Made by a program: the position numbers and the translations under genes. The notes under the pieces were generated by a model. It was not told the origin of the DNA. It searched no databases and worked only from the letters and a program-made list of their open reading frames with translations. This document shows, piece after piece, positions 43,200 through 55,339 of a stretch of DNA of 64,000 nucleotides (positions are counted from its first letter, which is position 1; every line of letters begins with the position of its first letter). Source of the DNA: Fragum whitleyi (taxonomy: Eukaryota > Mollusca > Bivalvia > Cardiida > Cardiidae); contig OX411544.1 in NCBI GenBank assembly GCA_948146395.1, positions 53,211,933 through 53,275,932 of the forward strand. The letters run 5' to 3'.

Positions 43200-43880
43200 A
43201 TGGGTTTTTAACAGCCAAAAAAATACAACAACTACATCAACTCATAAGTACCTCCATCTAGATCAGAAAATATGAACAGAGTGCCCAGAACAGTCATAGT
43301 TCAAGACACTAAGAATAAATCCAAGAAACCTATTAATCAATTGGAATCCTTGAATCTTATCCTAAGGAATACATTATTTATTTTATGATATTTATTTATA
43401 GTTAGATGATTCTCATTTTATTGTATATTAAGTAATGTTAAATGAAATTAAAATTTCCAATTTTAATTAATTTATTCCTTCGTAGTTTAAGTTATCTTAT
43501 TTTTTTTTATTTAGAATTTAGCTATTTTATTTACTATATTTTTTTTTTTTAGAATTTAGCTATTTTAATTACTATATTTTTTTTCAAATTTAGAATTAAG
43601 CTATTTTAATTACTATAATAATTTTTTAAATCTATAACTTAGCTATTTTAATTACTATAATTATTTAAGTCTTAATATTGTTGATTGAGTTTTAATATTT
43701 ATAATTTAGTAAAGACATGATAAACCTTGCCATGGTCCAAGGTTATCATCTTGGGGCTACAAAAAAACTGACTTTACAGGAATTTTGTAGCCCACCAGTG
43801 TTTTGCTATTTCACAAAAATATTTTCCAAAATAGGTTTTAGTTACTTATGGACTGATGCAGTTGTACAAAAATTCTAAAA
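43200..43880. repeat. Copy 2 of the block at 28480-29115
   Basis: Same order of marker phrases (CATCAACTCATAAGTACCTC, TCTAGATCAGAAAATATG, TTACTTATGGACTGATGCAG). It has extra local AT repeats (AATTTAGCTATTTTAATTAC, four times, 43512-43650). Confidence 0.65.
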
Positions 43881-43935
43881 ATGGTAAGATAAAATATAGA
43901 TTATTTTTTATCAACATTCATAAAGTGAGTCAGAT

Positions 43936-44520
43936 AAGGAAGGGTAATTCCTCCTAACAGTAAAGGTAACTCATCCTGACAGTAAGGGAAATTCATCCTG
44001 ACAGTAGGGGCAACTTGTCATAACAGTAGGGGCAATTCATCCTGACAGTAGGGGCAACTTGTCCTGACAGTAGGGGCAACTTGTCCTGACAGTAGGGGCA
44101 ATTCATCCTGACACTAGGGGCAACTTATCATTACAGTAGGGGCAACTCGTCCTAACAGTAGGGGCAACTTGTCATTACAGTAGGGGCAACTTGTCATAAC
44201 AGTAGGGGCAACTTGTCATTACAGTAGGGGCAACTTGTCATTACAGTAGGGGCAACTTGTCATTACAGTAAGGGCAGCTTGTCATAACAGTAGGGGCAAC
44301 TTGTCATGATAGCTAAGGGGCAACTAGTTATATCAGAAAGGACAAATCTTCATAGCAGTAGGGACAACTTGTCATTACAGTAGGGGCAACTTGTCATGAA
44401 AGTTGGGGCAATTGGTTATTACAGAAGGGGCAAATCTTCATAGCCGTAGGGACAACTTGTCATTACAGTAGGGCGAACTTGTCAGCTTGAAGGGTTAGCT
44501 TGTCATGAAAGTTGGGTCAA
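43936..44520. repeat. Minisatellite, 22-bp unit
   Basis: About 26 units of CAGTAGGGGCAACTTGTCAT plus TA. The middle units are almost identical. The ends are diverged. Its position just after the duplicated block has no counterpart array near 29120. Confidence 0.95.
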
Positions 44521-45125
44521 CACATGGAAAAGCTCGTTGATGTCAACACAAACCAGAATAAATATATTTATTGTTATATATATATACACTTCTATAATAG
44601 TCTGTAATAATCTTATTAAGTATGATAAAGAATAAATGGTCAGATGATTGAATTAGTTGTTGAATTAGCTGTCTTGACTGAAATGGGATGTCTGAGCTTT
44701 CCAAGATGGTTGTGTTTCCCCAAAAGAGTATAAACTAAATTCATGCAATAAGACTGTTTTGATATGGATATTTAGGGGAAACTTAAATTAAAAGGATACC
44801 AGCAAAAAAAACACAAAAAAAACACACACACACACATTCAGACAACAGAATTATACAGATGAAATTGTAGAAAAAAGAAAAATCTTGGGAGCAGGGAAAA
44901 GAGTCGGTAAACAATGACAAACACATAACTAATTAAAATTCCACTACTGAACAATTAACGCTTTCCTGTTTTATAAAATTTTGGACCTATCCAAATTCAG
45001 TAGGGTAGAAAATAGTGTGGAAAAAGAAGAAATTGCTTGTTAGAAGCAATTTCTTCTTTTTTCGAGATGTTTTCTCAATCATAAAATCACAGGCATGTAA
45101 AAAGCAGGGATTAAACAGCAAAGGG
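44521..45125. other. Unassigned DNA with one strong hairpin
   Basis: An (AC)n-like stretch at 44814-44838. Hairpin AAAAAGAAGAAATTGCTT and AAGCAATTTCTTCTTTTTT at 45020-45062. Its left arm recurs exactly at 60917-60940. Confidence 0.5.
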
Positions 45126-45621
45126 TTAAGACAATAACTCCAAGAAAATGTCTGTTGAATACTTTTTGAGTGTTTTTACATATTGAAAAGCTTTGTCTTG
45201 AATAATTGACTAATAGATTCACTTGGTAACAAGAATACATGTAATGGCATTTGGTAGGAAAAGGGATACTTTGTCTAGCAAAGCATCTGTTACAGTTTGT
45301 AATATTCTCTCTTGAATAATTAACTAATAAATTTCACAATTTTCTAGAGAAAATCATTGGTAAGAACTGATACATTGTCAAGTCAGACTCATTTAACAGA
45401 ATCTAAAAGCTTAATCTTGAATATTTGACTAATAAATTCTCTCAATTGCATGAATGAAATTTGGTAGGAAGAGGGGTATATTGTCTAGCGTCGTCGACTT
45501 TTACAGATTGAAATTTTCATTTTGAATAATTGACTTATGAATTTCCAGGATAACCTGAAGAATGACATAAGAGGAAGCTGCAATTGTTTGTCCAGGAAAG
45601 TGTCATCTTTCATAGTTTTAA

Positions 45622-45722
45622 CTCTTGTCATGTTGAATAAATTTTGGCTAAAAATGTGCAGGCTGATGTTTGTCTATAGCTCCTGCCAAAGCAGGAATAT
45701 TCCGGGTTCAGCATGACAAGGG
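45622..45722. mobile_element. TTAA-flanked MITE (CTCTTGTCATGTTG ends), short copy
   Basis: TTAA at 45618-45621 and 45723-45726. 101 bp, internally deleted relative to 26157-26394. Right end TTCAGCATGACAAGGG. Confidence 0.85.
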
Positions 45723-46003
45723 TTAAAAAAAATATTGACTAAACTGTGATGGCAGGCAATGTAATACACTGTCAAGCAGTGCATCATTTGCAGATTGGAA
45801 AATTTAAACTATAACCGAATGAAAAGTTTGCTGGATAACCTGAATAATGACATTTGGTGGGTACTGCAATACATTGTCCAGCAAAGCCTTTTTTACAACT
45901 TTTTTAAAGCTTATCTTGAGCAATTGACTAATAAACTTCCATGAATACCTAAAGAATGACATTGGAAGCAACAGCCATACATCGTCTTACAAAGCAGTTT
46001 TTT

Positions 46004-46691
46004 TAGCTTGCCTGAGCAGGAAGAGCTCAGGGGAGCTATTGTGATCTATCAATGTCCAGCGTCTGTCTGTCCGTCTGTCAAGGCGTCAACAATTTCTTTA
46101 AACGACATCTCCTAAATTTCTAAGTCAAAATCACCAAACTTGGCAGAAATATTCCTTGGGTGGTCCCTTGTAAAAATTGCTAAAATGGAAAGGATCTGTG
46201 CCATATCACGGGAAAAGGGGCCTTAAGGACAATTTTCTTGTTTACACAAATAAGAAGCCACAAATATGGTTCAATCGTCTTGAAACTTTGTCAGAATGTT
46301 TGTTAGGTCATGAGAATGAACTCTTTCTAAAATGGGAAGGATCCTTGCCATATCACGGGAAATAGGGCCTTAAGGACAATTTCCTTGTAAGAGCTCCAGA
46401 CGCTACAAATATGGTCCAATCTTCATGAAACTTTCTCAAAATGTTTGCCATGTCACAAAAATGAACTCTGTTGAAAATGGGAAGGATTCATGCCATATCA
46501 CAGGAAAAGGAGTCTTAATGATATTTTACTTGAAATAACTCTAATAGCCACAAATATGGCCCAAACTTTGTGAAAACTTGGTTTTATGTAGAAATTATCT
46601 TCTTTATGACATCTGCCTTTTTAATTGATGTGATGTCCCAGTGATCAAAGAGACTTAGGTGAGCGATCAATGACCATCATTGTCCTCTGGT
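46004..46691 (-). mobile_element. Rolling-circle-like element, first family, inserted in the array
   Basis: On the minus strand: 5' CCAGAGGACAATGATGGTC, TCGCTCACCTAAGTC, about three units of about 150 bp (CCACAAATATGG), 3' hairpin CTGAGCTC-TTC-CTGCTCAG, then GCAAGCTAAAAA. It lies inside the tandem array between TTTTTT-containing flanks. Confidence 0.75.
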
Positions 46692-47870
46692 TTTTTATTT
46701 GGTAGGACTTATAAAATTTGTACAATTTGACTTATAAATTTTTCACAATTTCCTGAAAAGTGACATTGGTGGGAACTTTGATACATTTGTCAAAAAGAGC
46801 ACCTTTAACAGATTGGAAATTCTTATCTTAAAACTGACTTATAAATTTTCTAGATAACCTGAATAATGACATTTGGTAGCAATTGCAATACATTGTCTAG
46901 CAAAGAATCTTTTTACGGTTAGAAAAAACAAGTTTGATCATGAATAATTGAATTCAAAAATTCCTTCATAACCTGAAGATTGACATTTAGTAGAAACTGC
47001 AATACATTGAATTATCCAGCAGGCCATTTTTTAACAGATTCCTAAAGCATAATATTGAATAATAAATTCACCCGATTACATGAATGACATTTGGTAGGAT
47101 TCGATCTTGAATAAATGACTAATACACTTTTCAAAATAAAAAAGTGAATAATGATATGTGGTAGGAACTGTGATAACCTGAAAAATGACATTGGGAAAAA
47201 AATGTGATACATTGTCTAGCAAAGCTTTTTTTAAAGAATCAAAAAGCTTAATCTTGAATACTTGACTAATAATTTCCCATAATAGAAAAAGTGAATAATG
47301 ATATTTGGTTGGATCTGGATACATTGTGAACTGTCTTTTACAGATTGGAACATTTTATTTTTAATAATTGCATGACTAATTAATTTCCTTGATAACCTGA
47401 AGAATAACATTGGAAGGAACTGCCATACATTAATTGTCCAGAGAAACACTTTTCTATAGATTGGGAAAGCTCATCTTTATTAATCCACTAATAAATTTCA
47501 TAGATTACCTGAAGAATTATATATGTATAGATAAAAAAGTGTTACATTATCCAGCAAAGTATCTTATACAAATTTCAAAAGCTTAATCTTGAATAATTGA
47601 CTGATAAATTTCCTCGATTACCAGAATAATAACATTCACATTTGGTATGAACTGTGATGCATTGTCAAGCAAAGCTTTTTTTTACAAATTTAAAAAGCTT
47701 AATCTTGTATAATTGTTTAAAAAAAATCCTTTGTTGGCAGAATAATGACATGGTATAAACTGGGATAGAAACTTGGATACATAGTCAGGTAAAGCATCTT
47801 TTAGCAAAATTTTTGGATTCTCAATACATTGTCTAATTATGATGCATTAATTGAAAGGTTGGAAGGTCCT

Positions 47871-48439
47871 CCAGAATATTTGATATATTGTCAATGTAAT
47901 TCTGTAACCATGTAACTACAGCTTGATTAAAGTTGTAGTTATGTAGTTTTAGAATTACATTGATGTTTCTTCAAAGATATTCTCAAACTTTAAACCCAAA
48001 AGGTTCCCTACACAAACCAGAAAAAAAGTAAGGCTAGCCTGCAGACAGACTTCTAGCTAAAGACTAACATACAAAAATCAATATCTTGACATTGATCTTG
48101 CTATTAATCCTAATTCCTTAATTTGCTCATTTTGCCCCAAATTTGTTATCCACCAATTTATATCAACTAACAATTTGTAGAAATACATTGGTACCTATAC
48201 ATTTCCAAAATTGTTTTGTCTAGTTAATATGTCAACAGTATAAACTGGGCCAAGTTAAAATTCTTACACTTGCAGATTATTTATTCAAAATCTTAATCTA
48301 AAGAGATTAATTTTAAAAAAAAAATATTTAGTGGATAAATTGTTATCTAAGTGACCCCCACCTGACATTTACACTTATATTAAGTTATGACTGGTAATTG
48401 GTAATAGATATTACTTATCATATATAATCTGTCGATGCA
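47871..48439. other. Mostly unassigned, with one palindrome
   Basis: 47908-47969: CAATGTAATTCTGTAAC against TAGTTTTAGAATTACATTG with inner CATGTAACTACAGCTTG/GTTGTAGTTATG. Related CTACAGC hairpins occur near 48655 and 52868. Confidence 0.5.
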
Positions 48440-48515
48440 GGAGCTCCACCATATCTTCTGCCATCCACCATATCTTCTGCCATCCACCATATCTTCTGCC
48501 ATCCACCACGCCAGA
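48440..48515. repeat. Minisatellite, 19-bp unit
   Basis: CCACCATATCTTCTGCCAT repeated three times exactly, plus partial flanking units. Confidence 0.9.
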
Positions 48516-49497
48516 GACATCCATCTACAAACTGAAACTAAAAAATGCAAAGATTATAACCAAGGGTATAACTACCATTACGCACATTAAGCAAATGCGT
48601 AATAGAAATAAATCCTCTTTTGAAAAATAACGTTGATGAATGACCATAACATCGAAACTACAGCATTCAAGCTGTAGTTATAGGATGTTCTGATTAATCA
48701 TCTATGCTGAGTAAATTAGCTATATGCATATGCGTTCTGACAACATCATTTTAATCAACATTTTTGAAAGATTCATCTGCACACGGTTACTGTTGTAGTT
48801 ACGATGTATTGGTCATTTGAGAAAGCATGAATTCACTCACACAATGGCTTTTTCCTCGGTCTGAAGCTCCTTAAAATGAGCAAACGTCTCGGAAAAAAAA
48901 CGAAAGCAGTGTAGAAAAATAAACTTTGAAATTGTCCCAGAATCATAATTCCTGCTCAAAATATTACCACAGCGTTTCAGACAAACAGATCTAATCGGGC
49001 TTTGGCGAATCTGCAGAAATACAGAAATGTCCAAATGGCGTTCCAAATCATGGTTAACACCGCATTTCGGTTATTTCTGATAATTTGGTGGGAAAAGCCG
49101 AGCATGGTCCAATGGTTTCCAAATGTGCGTCTTTGCAGCTTGGAAAGCTTTGTAAAATCCCTTTGTCTAAACAACAACAAAAACAAAAATAAACGGCCAA
49201 AAATACTCGCGATTCTTTACTATATACTGCAAACCAACCATCATATCGGCATTGTGGTCGTTAAAGGGGTGAAATTCCTACTAGTGAAGCAGACCCTCAC
49301 TAAGTCTACATTTAGAAACTTGTAATTTGCCAGAAAATGAATTCTTTTCCTAGTAAAAATTCACAAAAAAGTCTACACTTTATCAAGTAACAAATAAAAC
49401 TCTACAACCTCTCATTCTTGGTTCGCCTCCGATCTCTTCCTATTTTAGACAAAGTCGCTGTTTTGTCACAGATTGTTTTCCCCCTACACCGTTAGAA
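48516..49497. other. Possible promoter or first-exon region, unproven
   Basis: 48841-49200 is somewhat GC-richer with open frames on both strands. The minus strand shows a good donor (CCATTGT|GTGAGTG at 48841) after ...KELQTEEKAI. No homology recognised and no matching acceptor found, so I do not call an exon. Confidence 0.2.
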
Positions 49498-49695
49498 AAT
49501 GACCCGCTTATATTTTCATGATTTAGGGACACCGTTAGAAATTGACCCGCTTATATTTTTATTAGGTGATGATATAGACCATATCAGTGTAGTCTTATTA
49601 CCATGTGACCCGTCATGCTAAAAGGAACCATCTGGTTAGTGCGTAAAGTGTCGACCCTAGTCAGGCTGTGGGGACTGCGCAGACTGACTAGGGTG
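49498..49695. repeat. 43-bp direct repeat and short hairpin
   Basis: ACACCGTTAGAAAATGACCC is repeated after about 43 bp (ACACCGTTAGAAATTGACCC), each followed by GCTTATATTTT. CCCTAGTCAG/CTGACTAGGG form a 10-bp stem at 49656-49692. Confidence 0.7.
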
Positions 49696-50187
49696 GAAAC
49701 TTTTTGCACTGTGCTTATTTTCTGAATCAAGAATGACCAATCTACCTTCCAGTGAATTTTTTTTTGAAATGCGACTTCTGGTTGACCTATGCTGGATCAA
49801 ATCTCTTTCAAATTCATTTCACAGAATTCCTGGATGGTCCCTTTTGGCGTGATGGGTCAAATATATATAATAAAAAAACATCCGCGGGCAAACTCCCTGT
49901 GGCTGACACGGTTGTGAAAATTTTGAATATTTTTAGAATTCTAGCCAAATGGCGAGCAAGTAAATTTTACTTTCATACTATGGAATATTGCAAGAAAATT
50001 ACTTATTGTTTGGTTAAATGAACACGGTCCACTAATATATCGCGTGATTCTCGTGCATTTTCCCGCCCTTTGTCACTCCAGTAGATAAGACGGAAGTGGT
50101 TTTAAATCACAGCAAAGCAAAATAATAGCATCCATTGCTTTCAGCGCTTTGATTTTAGGTGTAATTTTACCAAGGGTTAACCGGCAC
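49696..50187. other. Unassigned DNA
   Basis: An 89-codon open frame (49752-50021, +) is not recognisable and has no convincing splice context. Confidence 0.3.
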
Positions 50188-50460
50188 CGCGTTCAGGATG
50201 ACAAAACAGTTAAAAAAATGCAGACCCAACTGGGAGAATCTTCGCCCAGTCAAAGGAGGCTAGAGAGAGGAAGAAGAAGAAGAAATTATAACCCACTTTG
50301 TAACACAGGGAAATGTCCTGCTGATTTTTTTTTAAACCATATATGATATATATGTTAAAAAAATCAGCGGGACATTTCCATGTGCTTTGTAATTGCACCT
50401 GCGTGCAAAGCGGGATGTAATTTGAAAACAGTTGGACCGTTTTGTCATCCTGAACGCAGG
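50188..50460. mobile_element. Palindromic MITE (CGCGTTCAGGATGACAAAAC ends) with a nested palindrome
   Basis: Ends CGTTCAGGATGACAAAAC and GTTTTGTCATCCTGAACG. Inside, GGGAAATGTCCTGCTGATTT and AAATCAGCGGGACATTTCC form a second inverted repeat at about 50309-50380. Same family as 51033-51170. Confidence 0.75.
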
Positions 50461-50608
50461 ACATGTATAACATGTTGACCAAATCCAAAGTGCTGGGTTC
50501 GTATAGCTGCAATAATGTACCCCCACTCTAATGTGCTGACGGCCCAACATCACACTATCAAAAGGAGGGATACGTTATCGTATGGGGTTCGTACGACGTA
50601 TTTTAACC

Positions 50609-50775
50609 GCAGGTAGCCAACACGGGTTGGGGTAGTGTTATTTTACCAAAAATTAACCACAAAAAATATTATACTAATTTTTGGTCAAAATGTATAGTAG
50701 AGTCTATATTATACATTGTGGAATTTATTTTTTTTGGTAAAATTACACTATCCCCACCCGTGTTGGCTACCTGTG
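50609..50775. mobile_element. 167-bp MITE (CAGGTAGCCAACACGGGT ends), 8-9-bp target duplication
   Basis: ATTTTAACC is duplicated at 50600-50608 and 50776-50784. Arms CAGGTAGCCAACACGGGTTG and CCCGTGTTGGCTACCTG, then ATTTTACCAAAAA against TTTTTGGTAAAAT. hAT or a related 8-bp class. Confidence 0.8.
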
Positions 50776-51032
50776 ATTTTAACCATAGCATCAATTCAGT
50801 TCGAACTACCTTTAGGATAGAAATGCAAAAAGTTTTGATGACAAATAACAAAAATCATAATTAAGAATTACTTACTAGAGATAAACGTATCAGTCCGCGT
50901 CCAGTTGAGAGTGATCATCCAAAACCCGTGAACTGGGTTTATATAGGCCTACTGAGTCGTCAGCTTGTGGTCAACTCAGGTGAAATCACGTGCTACGCCT
51001 GGAGGGGTGATTATTGGACATAATCCTTTGTT

Positions 51033-51170
51033 CTGCCCTGCGTTCAGGATCACAAAACGGTGCAAATGTAGTTTTCCAATTATACCCCGCTTTGCACGCA
51101 AGCGAACGCACAAAGCGGGGTATAATTTGAAAACTGTTTGCACCGTTTTGTGATACTGAACGCAGGGCAG
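51033..51170. mobile_element. Near-perfect 138-bp palindromic MITE
   Basis: CTGCCCTGCGTTCAGGATCA to TGATACTGAACGCAGGGCAG, with arms of about 60 bp that continue with CAAAACGGTGCAAA and TTATACCCCGCTTTG and their inversions. Very little arm divergence, so a young copy. Confidence 0.85.
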
Positions 51171-53216
51171 GTCTCCCTTAATGGACCTCAAAATCATCAA
51201 CATTGATATGTATACTTAGTCAAAAAAGTTTAGCAACACTTGATATTTTTCGCTAAATATTTTTCTGTATCAGAAATAGTGTAGTCAAATGAAGCAAAAC
51301 ATTGACTTCAATCTCTAAGCAATATATTCATGCCTTTCTTTTGTTCTAATGACGACTCTACAGTCCCAAAACATAGCCAAAACGAAGGGAGGGGCAGATA
51401 TAAAAAAATCACAGCCTTTCATTTTTGTCAAGATTTCGGTTTCGCAATTCAATATCACGCTGTCCGGAGCGAAAAGAATTTAAGCAATGTTATATTTGGT
51501 CATTGGCTGCCTTTCAAACCAGAACGAATCTTCTGCGTGTTAACGCGTGGTTAATGTTACGTGATTAACGCCTCCCGAAATTCTGAAGCTTTAGCCTTAA
51601 CGTGGCATATTTCAAATGATCAGGTCAAATTAAAGTGATCATGGGAAGATTCATAAGCTAATTTTCTTTTACATCGTTGACGTCATAGAAAATGAACAAT
51701 ACAGAAATGCCGTTATGTGATCATCCTCCGTTTATGACCCGGTCAATGTTCAGTTCGATGATTTGTGCGACTTTCTTTGAATTGATTTAGTACTCATTCA
51801 ATGTGATTAAAAGCGGAAATTTCGGAGTGACTCAAGCTTGTAAATTTGAACTACCGACGTAAAACGCTTGAAAACGCATGGCACGCCTTAAATGGGGATC
51901 TGCAAAGTAAACATTGTTGATTCGATAAGCTCAACAAGCTCATCACTCAGGCACCAATTCACTAAATTGATATTTACACAGGCTATGTTTACATTCAACA
52001 AAAAGTGTTTCAACATTATTTCACTTATATCGCCACGAGCAATATTTATTAGTTTAGTTTCTCAGATAAAAAAAAAGAGCAATCACTCGTCGCAACTATA
52101 ATATGACTCATCTTAACTTGATGTAAACTGAAGGTGCGTCATTGTTAATTTTCAGGCATGAGCTGATGAGTCGCAAGGGTTGTACTTTAATACGAACGTA
52201 CATTAAGGTAGAATGACTACTGAACATCACAGTAATCACATACACAAAATGAAACATTGTCGACACACAAGATATTGGTACGTCCGACCGTGTTTCACAA
52301 AACAGAAAGGGTTGTCGTTAAAAGGGAGTATTTCTTCACATAATCAGATGATATTTCGTACAAAATCCAATAATACAATTTTTTCTGAAAACAAACATTT
52401 TAGGTTTTTAGGCATTACCTGCCAGTAATACCCGAAAGGGGAGTTAGGCAGTAAATATAGATAGATAGGTTATCAGGCGTTTCTTTTTCGTCCTAGTATA
52501 GTTATCAAAATGAAAATTCAGGAATCATTTGTTCAATGCGCGAGCAAAATGTTGTAAATACAGATTTGTTTAAGCTGAAGTTACAATATTTCTCCGCCCG
52601 TTATTTTCATTTAGAACACACTGAAAAAAATTGTTCTGCACATTCCGACCCTTTAGAAAATACTAAAAATGCTGCATGCATAATATTTCCACGCATATGC
52701 ATGATTCATAATTTTATGGAAGCCGCCACGTAATTTATGGCACATGATCTAGGAATAATTCAACGAGAGATTGAATCCAGCGTAGGTCTATCAGATTTGA
52801 TCCAGAATTCTTTCTCGATGGGAGGGGGAAGGGTGAAGTTTCCTCAGTGGAAGAGCAAAATGCCGTAACCACAGCTTGAAAAAATGTAGTTACGTCATTC
52901 ACTCGTCCAGTAACTCACTGTTACTTCGACTTTTCCGGTTTGCAACCTTGATAACCATTATCTTTGCGAGGAGGTGAGTCATTGCATTATATAGCCTTGT
53001 CAAACTTATGCGTTCACTCCGAAATCTTCAAAACCTTGGTAGGCGACCAAACCTCGTAAGTACATCCCCTATTTAATTTACAGTAACGACGTTTTGGTCG
53101 CAATACGACGATAGTTTTTTTGTATAAGGAGCGATTCGTTAGTAAGATACCAAAATTGGCGAAACTATAAAAAAAATAGCCGGGCAAACAAGGGGGATCA
53201 ACACTTCGAGGGATCG
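51171..53216. other. Low-repeat DNA, no gene recognised
   Basis: About 2 kb with slightly higher CpG content at 51330-51880 and 52850-53110. ATG at 53008 opens 16 codons to a good donor (ACCTC|GTAAGTA at 53056) below a TTATATAG box, but no second exon was found. Other frames of 65 to 74 codons are not recognisable. Confidence 0.35.
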
Positions 53217-53631
53217 GTGCATGTCTGTAGTAAGTGTATATACTTCACCGTTTTGATGGTCTATAAAACTATTAACGGATTAACTCCATCATACATGTCG
53301 AATCTTTTCAATCTAAGCAGGAACCGGTTTTACACACTAAGATCCGAAACAAATAATGAAATTACTCATAAGTATATTTCAAAAACCGAGTATATCAAAA
53401 AATCATTTTCTGTGTGTGGTATGAAATACTGGAATTCAATTCCGTTAAGCATTAGATCCATTACTAACATGGCTAGATTAAAAAAAAGCCTAAAAAGCTA
53501 TTTGATTACTGTGAATGACTTTTCTTAATATTGCTACAAAACAACCACTGGATTATTTCTTTTATAATTTTTAATCAGCGTGTGTGTCCAAATTCCTGTG
53601 TATGAGTGGGTACATGTGTGTAATTTTCGTC

Positions 53632-53711
<80 letters not shown>

Positions 53712-53935
53712 TGTGCGCGCGCGTGTGTGTGTGCGTGCGCGTGTCGGTGTACATCTGTTTGTTTGTGTGATTTAATGTAAGAATGACTATTTTTTTGGAA
53801 GTTTCTTTTTTGTTTTTGTTTTTTTTGCTTGAATTTCTCGGTTTACCGAAGGCCTTATTGAAAATAAGTAAATCACTGTACTATTGTTTTATGTACTATG
53901 TTTTCTTAATAAGCTACCTTCGCTATATAATTAAC
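53217..53935 (+). pseudogene. 5'-truncated LINE, C-terminal end and 3' UTR
   Basis: The open frame to 53528 contains VYKTINGLTPSYMSNLF, then FSVCGMKYWNSIPLSIRS and ARLKKSLKSYL. This is the conserved C-terminal tail of CR1/L2/Rex-type non-LTR retrotransposon polyproteins after the reverse transcriptase. A (TG)n-rich 3' region follows, and then ATTGAAAATAAGTAAATCAC, as in the 3' UTRs of such elements. The reverse-transcriptase core is absent. It is dead by truncation. Confidence 0.8.
53629..53765 (+). repeat. (TG)n microsatellite with GCGC interruptions
   Basis: About 135 bp of alternating TG with TTTG and GCGCGC breaks, within the LINE 3' region. The alternating purine-pyrimidine sequence could adopt Z-DNA. 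It keeps two frames open by chance. Confidence 0.95.
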
Positions 53936-54517
53936 CCACGACTTAGTTGTAAGAATTTATCGGGTCCGACCACTGTGACTTCATATTCAGTTGTGAAATA
54001 AAATGAGCCTGTGTGTGAACATTCCATCAATTTTGAGTGTACGTGATCGAACGGACATTAAGAACTCTAAGCAACCACCAAGAGAATAAAGAATATATTC
54101 TCTTATCTCGAACAGAGACTGTGTGCCGTAGCGACCTATCATGAGAGCGCATAAAACATTCTTGACCCGTTTGAGACACCATACATATAACAGTTGAGCG
54201 ATTTTCACCTCAACTTGGGAGCATTGTAACAAACCGATAATTATATATAGAGTTTCAAAAGAAAGTGTGCACTTTCTGCTTATGATTTTTGTCTTTTTTT
54301 TACGAAATTGGAGGAACTCTTGCATGTAAGATCCATTTCATATTTTCGACTCTTTAGAAACGAGACATATAACCAGATTATGATAAAGTTTCATTTACTG
54401 CGGACATACGCTCAGCACAAATGGTGTTGAGAATTACCATCCTAAAATGTCTTTTCTGGTAGATATTTACTAATATGGCATTTCCGAGTTTAACTAGGGA
54501 CTTCTTACCATTTCAAT
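53936..54517. other. Unassigned DNA
   Basis: No exon recognised. The 112-codon open frame on the minus strand (53987-54325) has no recognisable domain. Confidence 0.3.
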
Positions 54518-54745
54518 CGATTAATTGATTGAATGGAGTTTTACGCCACTTTAAACATTTTGTTTGTTATATTGCGGCGGCTTGAGCACCTAACAATGGA
54601 TTCCAAGTATTTCTCTCACCAGTACAACCATCATATCCTTTCCTAGCCTCTAGCTGCTTTCTCACATAGGTCTACGATAATAAACCCATTGGTGAGAGAG
54701 AAATAGTCGGAAAGAATGAGTACCGCCGTTAGGGATCGAACCATT
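54518..54745 (-). mobile_element. SINE-1 copy, head truncated
   Basis: ATTAATTGATTGAATGGAG tail, GCGGCTTGAGCACCTAACA, TCCTTTCCTAGCCTCTAGC, GAGAAATAGTCGGAAAG, ending in the B-box region GGGATCGAACC. The A box is missing. Confidence 0.75.
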
Positions 54746-55339
54746 TCCAAACAGAAGAAGTAGTTTACATACCGACGATATATCTACGTCAACGTTAGAA
54801 AGCGATACGTTGATTGGCTAGTAATGTCAGATTCAGAGGCGGATCCACAATATCTATACTTAGCAAAAAAACAACAACAAAACTTTACAATATTTACTGA
54901 GGGCTTTAGTATCGCTAAGAAACCATAAAAATTACAGATGTTACTATTACATGAAACTTGAAGGCAATATCCGTCGGTTTATGGAAGGTCAGTACCGGAT
55001 GTTTGTAAAATGCGGTTTTTATTGATGGTCAAAGGACAAAGGGCTCGATTTCAAAAATAACAAAAATGAAATCAAGATTGTCGGTGATGTTTTGAGTATA
55101 GGTCCTTGGCGTTTTCGTGATTAGAGTCGTTCCAATATTATGATAGACCAACGTCTGAGCTAAATGTGCATACTTGTCTTGCAGTTATCCGTCCTTTGAT
55201 GAAATGAATTGAAAAATATGCAATGGTAACAGGGCCTCTACATGACGTCACAAGTGGCCTATCTCAAATCGGCCGACACTTCATGTGGTTGTAACTGATT
55301 TTTTGTTAATTAATATGGCTTTAAATGTCACTTTCGATA
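54746..55339. other. Unassigned DNA
   Basis: A short GGCGGATCCAC motif near 54839 is an element-end scrap. No gene recognised. Confidence 0.35.

Larger units (their letters stand above)
45126..47870. repeat. Long degenerate tandem array, about 110-130-bp unit
   Basis: At least 15 units with CTTGAATAATTGACTAATAA, then ATTTCC..GATAACCTGAA(G/T)AATGACAT, TTGGTAGGAACTG and ACATTGTC(C/T)AGCAAAGC. It is interrupted by a piggyBac-like MITE (45622-45722) and a rolling-circle-like element (46004-46691). Confidence 0.85.

Noticed and set aside
43936..44520. CRISPR-like look of the 22-bp array
   Set aside because: Head-to-tail units without spacers, so a minisatellite.
48841..49046. Candidate first exon on the minus strand ending at a GTGAGT donor
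   Set aside because: No recognisable protein and no downstream partner exon in phase. Open frames on both strands weaken it.
53008..53055. Candidate 16-codon first exon (+) below a TATA-like box with a GTAAGTA donor
   Set aside because: No second exon or homology. The LINE fragment follows within 170 bp.
53580..53780. Cys-Val repeat frames over the (TG)n tract
   Set aside because: Simple-sequence artefact within a LINE 3' region.
53987..54325. 112-codon minus-strand frame
   Set aside because: No domain, no good start or splice context, AT-rich composition.
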